The position numbers were made by a program, and so were the translations under genes. From the NCBI GenBank assembly GCA_947359465.1, contig OX375875.1, forward strand, positions 10,633,038 to 10,697,037: 64,000 bases of DNA. The letters run 5' to 3'. Source of the DNA: Metellina segmentata (taxonomy: Eukaryota > Arthropoda > Arachnida > Araneae > Tetragnathidae). Shown one piece after another: positions 10,380 through 22,682 of the stretch; the first letter of the stretch is position 1, and each line of letters starts with the position of its first letter. The notes beneath the pieces were generated by a model. It saw only the letters and a list, made by a program, of their open reading frames with translations, searched no databases and was not told the origin of the DNA.

Positions 10380-11261
10380 TAAGAATGGTGGAACAAGTGG
10401 AAGAATAAAGAAGCCATCCGGCCGTCTGCTGAAAGTGACAACAGCGATTTGAAGTGGATCAACACACAGACCACCTTTCTCCTTTTGTTGTTGAAGACAT
10501 AAAAAAAGCTTGTGCAATGATGGAATCTGCTTTGGAAAGCAAGATTATGCTGCAAAATGGTGCTATTTTAGGTTGTATATTTTGTATTGAATGGTGCAGA
10601 GATCACCAAAACTGGTCCCCACAGCAGTGGCAACATGTAATATCGTCATTCATCCTATTTCAGACGACCGGACGCGTTTATGTCTGGAGAACGCCCAGAG
10701 AAGCGTTTAATCCTGAATGCCTCTTGCCGACTGTGAAGCATGGGGGTGGTTCCATTATGGTATGGGGTGCGATATCTTGGCGCGGTCTTGGGCCACTTGT
10801 CATTCTGCATGGGACGATCACATCCAATCACTAAGCATTCTAGGGGATCATGTCCATTCTTTTGTCCAGACTGTATTCCCTGGAGAGCGACCGCTTTTTC
10901 AAGACGACAACGCCCCTATCCACACTGCTAGGTGTGTTCAAGAATGGTTCGAAGAGCATGACGATGAAGTTGAACACCTCGCCTGGCCCCCTCAGTCTCC
11001 GGACTTGAATATTATTGAACATTTATGGGAATATTTGGAGTCCAAACTTCGTTCCCGATATCCACATCCATCCAGACTTTCGGAATTAGACAGTTCTGCA
11101 GAAGGAACGGCTTAATATTCCTTTAAATATTGTCCATGACCTTTATGCATCTATCCGACGTCGCATTAAATGTGTACTTCAGTCAAAGGGTGGTTCAACC
11201 CCCTATTAATAAAGATTTTCCATTATTTCACAGGTGTTCGTATTATTTTGTCCTCCACCTG
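10380..11261 (+). mobile_element. Tc1-like transposon (36-residue D-E spacing), left end missing
   Basis: The right end reads tattattttgtcctccacct then G at 11261, followed by TA; inverted it gives a Tc1-style terminus beginning CAGGTGGAGGACAAAATAAT. No matching left terminus is visible upstream of 10380, so the 5' end and left TIR are gone. The right flank is a SINE head that begins exactly at the TA (gaggctaacaccttaaccat), so the element had inserted at a TA inside a type A SINE. Confidence 0.85.
10387..11209 (+). pseudogene. Tc1-like transposase, degraded (DD36E spacing)
   Basis: The remnant covers most of the catalytic domain. Recognisable blocks are EWCRDHQNWSPQQWQHVI, VYVWRTPREAFNPECLLPT, HGGGSIMVWGAISWRGLGPL, ERPLFQDDNAPIHTA, PPQSPDLNIIEHLWEYLES and, in another frame, RLNIPLNIVHDLYASIRRR up to a stop at 11207-11209. 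Counting from the Asp of DDNAPIH to the Glu of IIEHLW gives 36 intervening residues. The first catalytic site is lost, since the stretch where SDES is expected reads VISSFILF. Small indels near 10833 and 11095 change frame. The N-terminal DNA-binding part is essentially missing. Confidence 0.88.
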
Positions 11262-11298
11262 TAGAGGCTAACACCTTAACCATTATACCGGTTGGTCG
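11262..11298 (-). mobile_element. SINE type A head fragment
   Basis: The sequence tagaggctaacaccttaacc and ataccggttggtcgg is the inverse of the type A tRNA-like head at 1574-1620. Only the 5' tip remains; the rest is absent beyond the Tc1-like element that ends here. Confidence 0.8.
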
Positions 11299-14200
11299 GC
11301 ACCAAGTTAACGGAGAAATTTTTTTCATGTAAAAAATAATAATAATAGTTATTTTTATGATTTTCTATTTTAATTATTATAATAGTCTGATGGTCCTCTC
11401 ATATACATAGTGATAATTATATGTAAACCAAACCTCTAGTTGCATTGAAACTTAAAAAATGAAAATGGTAATGTTCGTGTACAAAATAGATATATTGTTC
11501 GTGTTTAGTTTTTCAGAAGCGAGAGTGTTTCGAATTCTATTTTAAGAAAGTCGAATATGAAAATTTGTGTTCGTCTCCAGTTCAATTTTTAAAATAAAAT
11601 TCAAATACAGTATAGTAGAATTGAAAGGCAACTAATACCATTTCTTCACGATAGTCCAGCTCTGAAGAGACTGACCTATATAGTATTGGCTTTGGATAGT
11701 AGGAGGGGAGAACGGACGCTCTGTGCTAAAGAGATAATTATTTTGGATTGTAGTTGATATTGGGGTTGGGGTCGATAACTTTCTCAGAAATTCCGGGGCA
11801 ATGTGACATTTAACAGTGATTCTGGACTGCAACTTAAAGTCCGGTACAATCCGAGACGGTTGCCCTAATAGCGCTATATCGTGAATAATTATCGACTCGT
11901 GTAGGTAAATTAAGGAAGAAGAGACCATCAAATGTTAAAAAGTTGCAAAAATCAAACGAATAACAGCATAAAATTAATACATTTATTGCCAACTTATTAT
12001 ACATATTTCATTTTATACAATACGCACACGTCCATTTTTAAATATAATTTCTTCGAATACCTATAGTTTATTCGCCATTCACTGGAGAAAATAAATACAT
12101 ACATTTGCATTTACAACAATTTGTACTTAAAAACTCTGCAACGCATTGAAATATATCGTTTATGCAAGAAACAGAACTATGCGTATAACTCTTATTTCAG
12201 AATATTCTTCTTCAACGAGTTTGGAGCAAAACGTATCCACAAGTTCCTGTGCGTTCGTGTTCACTAGAAACTATTGGCCTGTTCGCGAGATATATCGAGA
12301 CTCGAGCTCGCGATTTTTGTACAAATGAAAAGAACCAAAATCAAAAGGGATTGATGAAACGCTCATACACAAGCTTTGACAAATTTATTTTTTAAATATT
12401 TAGAATCAGAACCGTGTAGAAGGGAGGGGACAACAAGGGCTCAAGCCCCTGTGACATTTTTATTTGGGTCAAAACAGAACTTTTGCAATAGTTTCTTGAT
12501 CAGCCAGGATTTTATTTCGGGAGGAATGAAGATTCCAACCTAATTAAAATTTTAAAAGGTTTCTCACCACCTTTTCATATAAGTGACGTATTCCACAATC
12601 CTGAAGTCGCATGTGGAAACTTTTGTTCAGCTGATTGTGTTTAGTGATGATGACCCACGGCATATTGTTCTGGAATACTATTGTGATGTCAAAAAAGATG
12701 TAATACCCGGTAAAGAATTACTGGAAGTCGAAATTTATAAGAATTAGCGCTGCCAAGAAATCATTACACCGATTTTTTTTAGTTATTATATTTCATTATT
12801 TTAGCTTTATTCTTAAGATTTGCTTCAGGGATTAATTTATACCAAGGCAAAATGCTTGCAAATATCCAGTAGTAGTGCGCTTTTCAATATCCAAATGGGG
12901 CACTCAGCTTAATGTGCTTCAATATCCCTGGTTTAAGTCATCATTTTGGAGTCTTCTGATGGAAGTAAGTAATTATGAGTTAGCAAAAAAAAAATAATGT
13001 GGTCGCTATATACAAACTTTTCTATATGGTAGCCCTTTCCCTGACGAGCTAACCACTTTTCTATAAATAGATTTCCCGAAAAGCATCTGCTTTCTCACCA
13101 GAATTGCACATTAGTTTATTCTCCCGTAAAAATAGTTGAAATACTTGAAGTGCTTCTGCAATAATTCTTAGAAATTAGGTTTTATGATTAAGAGAATTGG
13201 CAGTTAAATTTTTACATAAATTATCTACTTTTCCCTGAGTTCATTATCTAAGTTATTTCCTTTTAAGGTAAACAGCAAAGATTAAAGCATTTTATTATCT
13301 AGACTTTTTAGGATAAATTTCAGGCATCTAAACTAAATGTCAAATAATTTGACGAGCTGAGCTCCAGATAATCATACTTAGCCATGCATCAAAATTAGGC
13401 GAAACCAGAGATGAGCATATATTTAACAATATATTAAAGAACTTTGTCCTCATGGGAGTTCACTCGAAAAGGGTTAAATGAGTGTTATAGGAGAATGTTG
13501 TATTAAAATCCAACAAATAGAAGAGAGTAGTTTATAAACAACAGCTTCAATAAAGTTTTAACCACATTGCACACAAAGTTTGATGAATCAGGATTCTTTA
13601 TTGGAATAACACTACTTTTGTATGATCGAAAATCACTAAAAACAAAAACAAAAACAAAAAAAATAGAAAAATTATGGTCAGGCTAAGTTTTATTCGATCG
13701 ATTTAAATGCATTTCTTACAATAAATACCTTTAAAAATTATCTGTATAATCGCTTTTATACTTATATAATGTTAAAAAAATAATTTAGAGATCGGTAAAA
13801 ATATTTTTAAAACACCATATTTAGTTGAACTTGGAATTTTTTTTTTCTTAATGTACTTCATGCAAATGTACATTTACATTTTGCTCCAAACTCAAAACAA
13901 TAAGATGCAACATTTTAAAGTTACGTAGATTGAAAATTTTATTTATCTACAAACACTATTCAAAGAAAATTGAGAAGTGGACGATATCAAAATTCATCGT
14001 ACAAAGTTTTCCAGTATTTCATTATATATTTCTCTGTCAAACGCACATATCCAGAACTTGTGCATACAATATATCTAACACATTTTTGTTAACACATTGT
14101 TTTAGCAAGTCACAATATTAATTTTAAAAAAAAATTTTAATTCAACGAATAGACGGAAGGTTTACGTGTTAAATATTTTTATTTTTTCACTTTGTTAAAA

Positions 14201-15693
14201 ATGGAAATACTTCCGAATCCCTAAACAAGACAGAAGGAACTGTTCTGAAATGAAACACTACCCATGAAGTTCTTATTTAAAGATCAAGTATGGTAAGCAA
14301 TATTATACAATACAATTGTCACATAAACAAGTCTTACAATTCGATATAATTTAGGGAACATTTCACTAACCTTCTCAAATCATGTACATATCACTCATTT
14401 TTGTTACTATTTAAGTAACTAATTAGTTTTATTATTCAAGTAACAAATATATTTGTTCACGTTAAGGCTTACCCGTTTCCAAAATCTTCCCATCAATATA
14501 TTTTAATGCTCAGTAATAAAAAGTGGCTAATTTTAACATTTAAAACATGTCAGTACGAAATTAAATGGTAAACTTAAGTGACTAAAATACTTTGTCTTAA
14601 TTTTTGCACACGTTTTATAAATTTCCAAACGTTTCAACCGAATTAATTTTGTGGAACACAAAAGAAACAAACAAATTGGTTTGCTTTGTCAGTGCTTCTA
14701 AACCGTATACTAAATCACAAAATATTGAGCTGTGCTTTAACTATTTCATATCCAAAAGCCAAATAATGCATGAATTTGTGTGCAAACATTACACTCGAGG
14801 TGCATACTCAAAGGCAGGTCACACACTGACGTCATAAGTGAGTACGCGCATGCGTATCCTGAAAATGTGTAAAAAGCTAGCATTACGCATGTCCATGTCA
14901 ATTTTTCATGCGTCGCTTGTGGGTCTAATCTGTGACCTTCCTCAAAAGTAGCATTCACTTCAGAGGAAAGTGAACGCTTTAATTCATATACATGTATCAG
15001 TTTTACACCACCAGTTTCACATAATTCCAAGAATAAGAGACTAGCTAGCACCCATTATTTTGGACTAGAAACTATAAACCTTTTTAAACTTTAACAGCTA
15101 TCCACCAACAAACGGTTACCATACTTTAGAATAGGTAATTGTTTTATTCTACTCATCAGTGAAGTTCCTAAGACTGTTTAATGGTTGCACTGCATGACCT
15201 CCATTACGAATGAATAGACGTTATTTCTGTACAAATATTGCACTTAATAGTATGTCGAAATTTGGAATAAAAAAAGATAAATTGCTGTGTTTTAAAAATG
15301 AGACAATTTTGTTGACGTGAAAAAAATTTCAATACCAAAATTCTTAAAACTGAAACACTAATATGTATGAATTTGCAGTAATACTTGACAAATCTGAGGG
15401 GATGTTTCCAATATTTGCCTTTTTAGACAACTCACTCTCACTTTAAAATGTTTAATGCAATTTTCGTTGTATATTTCGAGCCATACATGTGAATTGTAGC
15501 TATCGAAAGTACTGGCATTCTGCCAAGAGAATCGTATTTCGTCAAGAGGTACTGGTCAAAATCCAAATATTACTAATTTAGACCTAAAATTAAGCCTAAT
15601 TAACTATACTACCTTGTTAGCAAAATTAAATTGTACTTTGCGTCACTCAATGAGCAAATTGACGACTGAATTTTATCAACCTTATGGGACAAA
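11299..15693. other. AT-rich non-coding stretch with a possible hAT-like terminus
   Basis: No gene is recognised. At about 12409-12470, cagaaccgtgtagaagggag followed by a GC-rich hairpin-like block (gggctcaagcccct) resembles the left end of the hAT element at 30217, but I found no partner end. A palindromic TGACGTCA lies near 14828. The rest is AT-rich without visible structure. Confidence 0.4.
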
Positions 15694-15988
15694 AGTAGTT
15701 GGTAGTGTTACGGATTAGCAACCGGAGGTTGTTAGTTGGAAACTCAATCTAACCTAAGACCTCTTGTTCGTGGGACTGGTTATCGTGGCCACAAATGTCC
15801 TCACGTTAGCATGGTGTAGAAGTTTGTAGAGTAAAGTGCCATCTCAATTGTTGACCTCGTCATGTCCTCAAAATTACGAGGTATTGTCTTCGAATCTTTT
15901 TTTTCCCCTTCTGGAATGATTCCGGACCGTCACCTATAGCCCGCTGTATTTCACCAGCGGAAGCAAATTCAGCTACCTACCTACTTAA
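15694..15988 (+). mobile_element. tRNA-derived SINE, type B head, diverged
   Basis: The head contains gttacggattagcaaccgg and aggttgttagttggaaactc. The body follows (caaatgtcctcacgttagca; gtgccatctcaattgttgac; ttccggaccgtcacctatag; cccgctgtatttc). The tail is ctacctacctact. It is clearly the same family as the minus-strand type B copies at 2025 and 35355. Confidence 0.75.
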
Positions 15989-18900
15989 CAACCTTTTTAT
16001 ATCCCTTATTAACGACAGAACTCTTTTTAAACTATCTATACAAGTCTTTTTCGCTCATGCGCAGAAATGACTTCAGTCACATTCTCTCTCATTGCGTTAG
16101 TGGTATGTTTGTCTCGTAGTTAAAATATATTTTAAGACTGTCTCTCTATCAAGGATGATTAATTATGAGTAAGCACTCTAAAGAGTTTTACTGCAAAAAA
16201 AATTATTAAAATACGTTTCAACGTCGCCTCCATATTGATTTACCCAAAACATTCGTCAGAGATATATATCTACTTCCTTAAAAATGTAACTCCATTGGGA
16301 CAATATTTAAAATAACTTTTACCCTCTGAAGAATGCAAGTTTGTTCATTTTACGTTCACTGTTGTTATATGCTGCGTATGTAAGTACCTTTTATGTTCCA
16401 CGTCAGATTGCAGTATTTTCACCCAACTGTTGATTCAATGCTTCCGTTTTCCAATGTTATACGGTATAAGATTGAAATATGGTTCGACCACCACGCAAGA
16501 CTTCGGCACGCTTCCCTCTGGACGAGTCCATAGCAGAGGATAGAGACAGAATATCCTTCTTGTCAACAACTACTACAGCAACTTGCATGAAAGATTTAAT
16601 CTATTTTTTGTTTCAAATTTAATGTTTTTCAAAATCTTTTTACGAGTTATTTTTGAAGCTGAATGCGTATGTTTGTACACTGTTTTTATGTGGCGTGACT
16701 TGTATGCATGGTATGTATGTGAGGTGTTACATTATCCCCTCCTGTGGTGAAACCATTGTAACTCTTAAGTGATTCACAATTACGTCGTTGTACTGCCATG
16801 ATGACTAGCATTTAATTGACGCATTGGGAAAAAATAGCTATGTTCGCAGCATGTAGCAATCATTAAACTTCCCTCTTAAACAGCAGGTCTATTTTGCCTG
16901 AGTTTGGTTGTGTAGCGACCCCTTAAATGGGGCACAGAAATCTAATTTTTTAAAAATAGAGTTTTTAAGTATTCTGGGTTTTTTTATAGGAATTATAGTT
17001 ATATATATCTCATAATTTATATCGTATATGATACATAACTTCGCATAAAATGTCTTGTAACACTTAGAAAAAGATAAATATGGACCTGGATCATTTTCTC
17101 TGAACAATCTTATTCAATCTAGATATAAATACTTTACGAGAAAACGATTATTACGATTTATTATGACACCATTATGTAATTAAAAATCTTCTTTATCTGA
17201 AAAAAAAATAAAAAGCGGTTATCTTTATAAAGATAAGGTAATCTTATTTCGTTGCATATTTTCGCCGCTTTTGTCAAAAAAAAAACATTATAACCACATT
17301 TTCTACGTCTGACGAATTTCATATGAAAATGTATTACATAATTTGTACTTACAATTAATGCCTTATATTCCATGTAGTTTTAATACTCTATAATTTCGTA
17401 GACAACATCGTATGAAAATTTTTAAAAAAGTAGTATTCATTGCTTCCATGTTTGATTGTCATACTCAACTCAAATTTGATTTCTTTAGAACACTAGTTTT
17501 TACTGAAAATTAAAATTATGAAACAATTAAAATTCTAAAACATATTCTGATTCAAATGCAAATTTTCATATTCTAATTTTGAATTCCAAATCTAAACTTC
17601 CATTCACAACCATAATATATAAATTTATAAGCTCTTTTGAATTACTTGTTTATGTATCATAAAGTAAACAAATTTTTCTGAAACGTTTCTGTCAGCTCAC
17701 AATAAAGTAGTTGGTAGAAAGTTTTCGTAGATAATAGTTCCTTGTGTCCTTCAATGTCCACGGAATACTTGAGCCACCTGCAGAAACATTAAAAAAAATT
17801 AGTTGAAAATTAATCATTTAACTATGAAAATAATCTAAGTCAGCATTTATAATTTAAAAATGTATTTCAACAAATGGCATGCATATAAATGACGAAACTA
17901 ACTTACAATTTACTTCATCAAATGTATTCTCTTGTGTCAGAGTTATGAGAATACATTTGACGATATATTGAATTTCTTAATTGAATGATAGAATTGTTTA
18001 TTTTCAAAAAATAATGAGTCAAAAGCTTTATATTAACTTCCCACTTAGCTACAAGAAACGTAAATATCTATTCATGTAAGTACAAAGATAAAACAGGCAA
18101 TGATAATAATAATAAATATACATAATTGATTTCAAAGAATCACTTTGAATTAAATGAATTGGTCATGCTTTATTTCGAGAAACATAAAAAAAATGGAGAA
18201 GTCAGGTTTTAAAAATATGTGCATGGTTGTATTTTGAAAATAAACTATTCAATTGTTCAAGTAATAAATGAAAATTAATTTGATTTGACAAAACTTTGAA
18301 AATGGTACGCAAACATGCATACTGAAATTCATTCATTTTCCAATGTATCATAACTTAACAGAAGTTATTGAATAATTACATCAATTACACCAATATAGAA
18401 CGTATGTAAAATATTTTATTGTATAGTACAGTTGAAGGTGTTAGTATGAGAGGCATTATCTTCAAAGCTAATATAGGTTGCGGTAGTGTTTCTACGGCAA
18501 AACGTGTTTCCTGTATGTATTCTGAACGCGACGTAACTTGACTTGTTTTTCAATTTCAGCACATCGCCAATAAAAATTCGAAAGAATAAGTTACGACTTG
18601 ATGTATGATAGTTCAACACCAATTAGAAAAAATGCCAAAAGTTGCCAAATTAGTGATAAACTACATTTTAAGGGAACCCTTATATGTATCATGCTGTAAA
18701 TTGGGCACAGAAGTAAAATCTTCAGACCGTCTGTTTTGTTTTTTATACAGAAAATGACTCATACTTTTCAGCTGGTCAATTAAAATAGAACAAAAATTAT
18801 AAATAGTCAAGTATTTATAGCCCTTCCCAAATGAAATTTACGAATTGGTCTATTTAATTTACATTAATCAATGTTCGGTACGTCATTCAACTTCTCATTT

Positions 18901-20178
18901 CCTCTTTGAAATAATTTATTACAAGATTATTACTTGTAATTTACACGAAAAATATCTGCTACCATCATATTGTATAAAGAATTCGAACTGAATTAATTTT
19001 TGAGTTTATTTTTCCAATGTTGCCATTCAGTTGTAGCTAAATGTTTAGACGATATCCTTTTTATTTTATTTCATTTTGTTTCTAAGCAATTAGACTAAAA
19101 AAAAAACGATTATTTCAAACCTTTTATAGCTAAAAGTAACGAATAAAGAGTCTAAATCCTTTTTTAAATTCAGAATCTCTAAACATAGTAACCTGTTTTT
19201 TAAGACACCCAAAAATAAATCGACTGAGGAGCGTAAAACGCGTCGTCTTCGCTGCATTATTTTTGAACGATCGTCTTTTTAAATTTTCTTGGAACACAGC
19301 GCCAAAAAGTTCTTTTTGTTTTCAGAGTGTGGAGTGTTGACATCGAATGTTTTGACTAACTAGCCAGTTAATAGACAAATGAAATTTGCACATCTGGCCT
19401 CCTCAATACCCAGAGTTGGCACCAGTAGAAGGAATTCCATTACACCATTTGGCAGTAGCTATTTCAGCGATTCACTCTTGGCAAATAGCTGTTTCACGTA
19501 ACAGTTTATTTATGAATCTGTATAAATCAGTTTTGTTTGTTACCAAAACATTATACTGTTCTGCGTTTCATAATGATTAATGAATGATAAACGAGCACCT
19601 AAACTCTGATTTAACGGGAAGGTATACAAGGAATTTGCGTAAAGGTGTTAAATTTGCTTAAGGGTCCGGGACACATTGAAATTTTTTTTTTAAATAATTA
19701 ATTTACTTGAATTTTTTTGAAATTTGAATTTTTTTTGTACTGATTACCCTTTTAAATAATAAGAAAAATCGCAATACAAAATTTTTCCAAAATTTTTTAA
19801 AAAATTTTTAATTAAAATTTTTTGAAAAAAAGAGGGGTTATTTTAAATTGCTAAAACTCAAAATATTCTTAATCAATTTTCAAAATTCTTGCAGAAAATT
19901 ATTCAGAAATTTATAAACTTTAATTTTTATTCAGCAATTTAAAAAATATTAATTTATTAAAAATAAAAAATACTTGAATAAAAAATTTTGAAAATTTTAA
20001 GGTACTTTTTTTTAAAAAGCCATATTTTTAAAAGTAAATATTTGTTTTAAATTTGCTGAATCAAAATGAAAGTATATTGTTTGAAAAAGATATATTCCAA
20101 ATTTCAATCCTTAAACTTTATCGGTTTTCGACTTATAGTAATTTGAATACAGGAAAATCTTGACAAAATGTATCATGG
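15989..20178. other. AT-rich non-coding stretch
   Basis: No gene is recognised. A 42-codon frame from about 16480 (MVRPPRKTSARFPLDES...) lies in a locally GC-richer patch but matches nothing I know. At 19393-19430, WPPQYPELAPVE faintly recalls the Tc1 WPxxSPDLxPIE motif. From about 19669 the sequence becomes extremely A/T-homopolymer-rich after ttaagggtccgggacaca, possibly the end of an AT-rich MITE. Confidence 0.4.
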
Positions 20179-20535
20179 AAAATTACATCCGTGGTAATTT
20201 ACATCCGTGGTAATTTACATCCGTGGTAATTTACATCCGTGGTAATTTACATCCGTGGTAATTTACATCCGTGGTAATTTACATCCGTGGTAATTTACAT
20301 CCGTGGTAATTTACATCCGTGGTAATTTACTTCCGTGGTAATTTACTTCCGTGGTAATTTACTTCCGTGGTAATTTACTTCCGTGGTAATTAACATCCGT
20401 GGTAATTTACATTTGTGGCAGTTTACATCCGTGGTAATTCCACATCTGTGGTAATTCCACATCTGTGGTAATTCCACATCTGTGGTAATTTCACATCTGT
20501 GGTAATTTCACATCTGTGGTAATTTACATCTGTGG
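20179..20535. repeat. 16/17-bp minisatellite, about 22 units
   Basis: Tandem array of acatccgtggtaattt. Variants are grouped in blocks: units 1-9 carry acatccgtgg, 10-13 acttccgtgg, 14-16 are mixed (one reads atttgtggcag), and 17-21 are 17-bp units of cacatctgtggtaattc type. The last unit, atctgtgg, runs into unique sequence. The block order is what successive local expansions of point-mutated units would give. Confidence 0.97.
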
Positions 20536-21121
20536 AGAGTGATAACACGTTCAAGGCAATTTCCAGATGACGTCAAAAATGTAATTGATGGGAACGCACT
20601 CACAAAACCTACTACTAAAAATTGTTACTATTCTCGACAGCATAACAGGAATAATGTTGGTTGTTATCTGGTTTTGTGGCACATATTTGGCCAATCTGCA
20701 CCAAAGGTAAGAAATACAATGTCAAGTAATTGCGAAAAGAAAGGGTCTATTTTGAGAGAAACATGAAAAGGATCACTCGGGCATCCTGGGGAGTTCAGAC
20801 TATCATGTTTGCCAGAGGCAGTAAACCCCGTGTGAAAAGAACTGATCACTAGGGTAACTCGGGTTCGTGAATCTAGTACGCAAATAAAAAAGATGTTCAC
20901 ATGAGGGAAAGCCCTGATGGGAGATAGATTTTGCCAATCAAGAGAATTATTGATGCAAGAGAAACAGGAAGGTTAATTCAAATTGCCTACCTTGACCTTA
21001 TCAACTGGGGGAGATGTTCTGTCACCCAGTCACCCTTAACAATAATATAGTCAACTGAAGAGCTTTGTCAAAAGCTCAACAAAAGGTTAAATTTGTAAAA
21101 TTTCCCTGTCATACAAATTAA
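20536..21121. other. Unassigned stretch
   Basis: Less AT-rich than its surroundings, but the 60-80 codon frames here match nothing I recognise. No RNA gene seen. Confidence 0.4.
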
Positions 21122-21672
21122 GGGGACCAGTGCACAAAATTCTTTCAAAATTTCGATTATTTTTAGATAAATTTAAATTAATGTTTATACAATTATGTTT
21201 AAAATTATATATTATTTAAGGAGATACGTCGAGTAGAAGTATTTTAAATACTTTTTTTAAAGCACAGAGTAATATAGTAAGGTCAATTTTATGCTTTTTA
21301 AACTTCAATATCTCAAAATGTGTATTTTTACATAAAAGAAACATCTTTTCGAAGTCTATACAAGTAAATATTAAAAAAAATTGGTTGACAAATGTAACAT
21401 GCCCTGAAGCATATTTTAACACATATATGTTTATCTATCTGCTTAGAAAAGTTCATTTTGGTTGTTAAAATAAAAATGTGTCATTAAAAAAAATAGGAGT
21501 TTAAAAAGAAAAAAAATTTAATTTCAAATGTTACGTTTTTAAAAATTGCTGTGTTTAAGTGTCTTTATAACCTGTAAAAAAATTCAAATCCATATCCATA
21601 AAAGATTCTTAGAAAATTTTACTTAAAATTTGATCATTTTCACATTACGTAGATAGGACTTCACCGTTCCAC
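21122..21672. mobile_element. Possible TTAA-flanked (piggyBac-type) MITE
   Basis: The interval is bounded by TTAA at 21118-21121 and 21673-21676. The inner ends, GGGGACCAGTG and (inverted) GTGGAACGGTG, match at 8 of 11 positions. The interior is AT-rich and non-coding. TTAA targets and short terminal repeats fit a piggyBac-type nonautonomous element, but the imperfect ends leave this open. Confidence 0.35.
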
Positions 21673-21676
21673 TTAA

Positions 21677-22682
21677 AATGGTCATAGAGAAACAGCAGTT
21701 AAATTTGTGTGAAAAGACGGTATGAGAGAAGAAGACGGTTCTCACACCCTAGAAAAATTAGTGAGTAAGTATTTGTGTCATCTTTTGACAAAAAGGGTAA
21801 ATATTATTGAATAACCAATACATTTTTCTTCTGTAAAATACTTATTTATTGTGTTTAAAGTATTGCAAGACACTTGTGCGCTGTGCTGTATCAACAGCAT
21901 AAAGCTATGTCCTTGGGCCTTCCATTCAAATTTCACAACATTCTGTATTGTTTAATAATATGTTGTGTGTGTTCGCATTTTTCGGAAAGTTAAAGTACTT
22001 CTAAATTGCATACGCTATGCTACCCTAACCGAGTACGCAGCAGAATCTTTAATGCGGTATAATTTCAACACAGCATCATAAAATATTGCATAATGTTAAT
22101 GAGTCGGCAAGGATACAGGGTATGCATGTTTAATGTTGTGTTATTTCCGAGAAAGGTTTTTGATATAGAGGTAAATTTTATACCAATCAAAACAATTATG
22201 TTATTAACACTTTGTTACAGGGTCTCGGGGAAAAATAAAAATAACAAAATAAGACCTATGTGAAATAAGATCTCTGTGATAAAAAAAGAGTTTACAGTTT
22301 TCAACAGCTGTAAATTACTATGTGTTGAAGTATGTGGATAGAATTATGTGTTCACAAGCGGATACATTACGCAACTCCTCCAGCAACTTTAAAACACAAA
22401 TGCGTATTAAAACCCTTTCTTGGGCATGTTTGAGTGTTTCAAGACCAGAGATTTCCTGACTAGATAATTTTTACATTTCTGAAATTTTTCGTCAGATCTT
22501 TTTGACACACAAGCAAAGTTTCCCGCATTAGAATAAAACGATTTTTATAAAACGTTTTTCGTCCCACACTATTATCTGGGTCGTACAAATAATCATTTCT
22601 TTCAAGTACTAATAAAGATAAAACTACATTTTCAAATCAAGCTAAAGGGTATTTAAAGGAATGAAAACAAATTTAGTAAAGA
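21677..22682. other. Non-coding stretch
   Basis: No gene, RNA gene or recognised repeat seen. Confidence 0.45.

Noticed and set aside
14828..14835. CRE palindromes TGACGTCA (also near 20571, 32571 and 38322)
   Set aside because: Four scattered 8-mers are not clustered near any gene start and a few are expected by chance.
16480..16610. Short plus-strand frame starting MVRPPRKTSARF
   Set aside because: Plausible amino-acid composition but no homology, no splice context and fewer than 50 codons.
19386..19580. Possible Tc1 remnant from WPPQYPELAPVE
   Set aside because: Only one short motif matches and nothing before or after supports a transposase.
20179..20535. CRISPR-like array
   Set aside because: Units are contiguous with no spacers and the genome is eukaryotic; it is a minisatellite.
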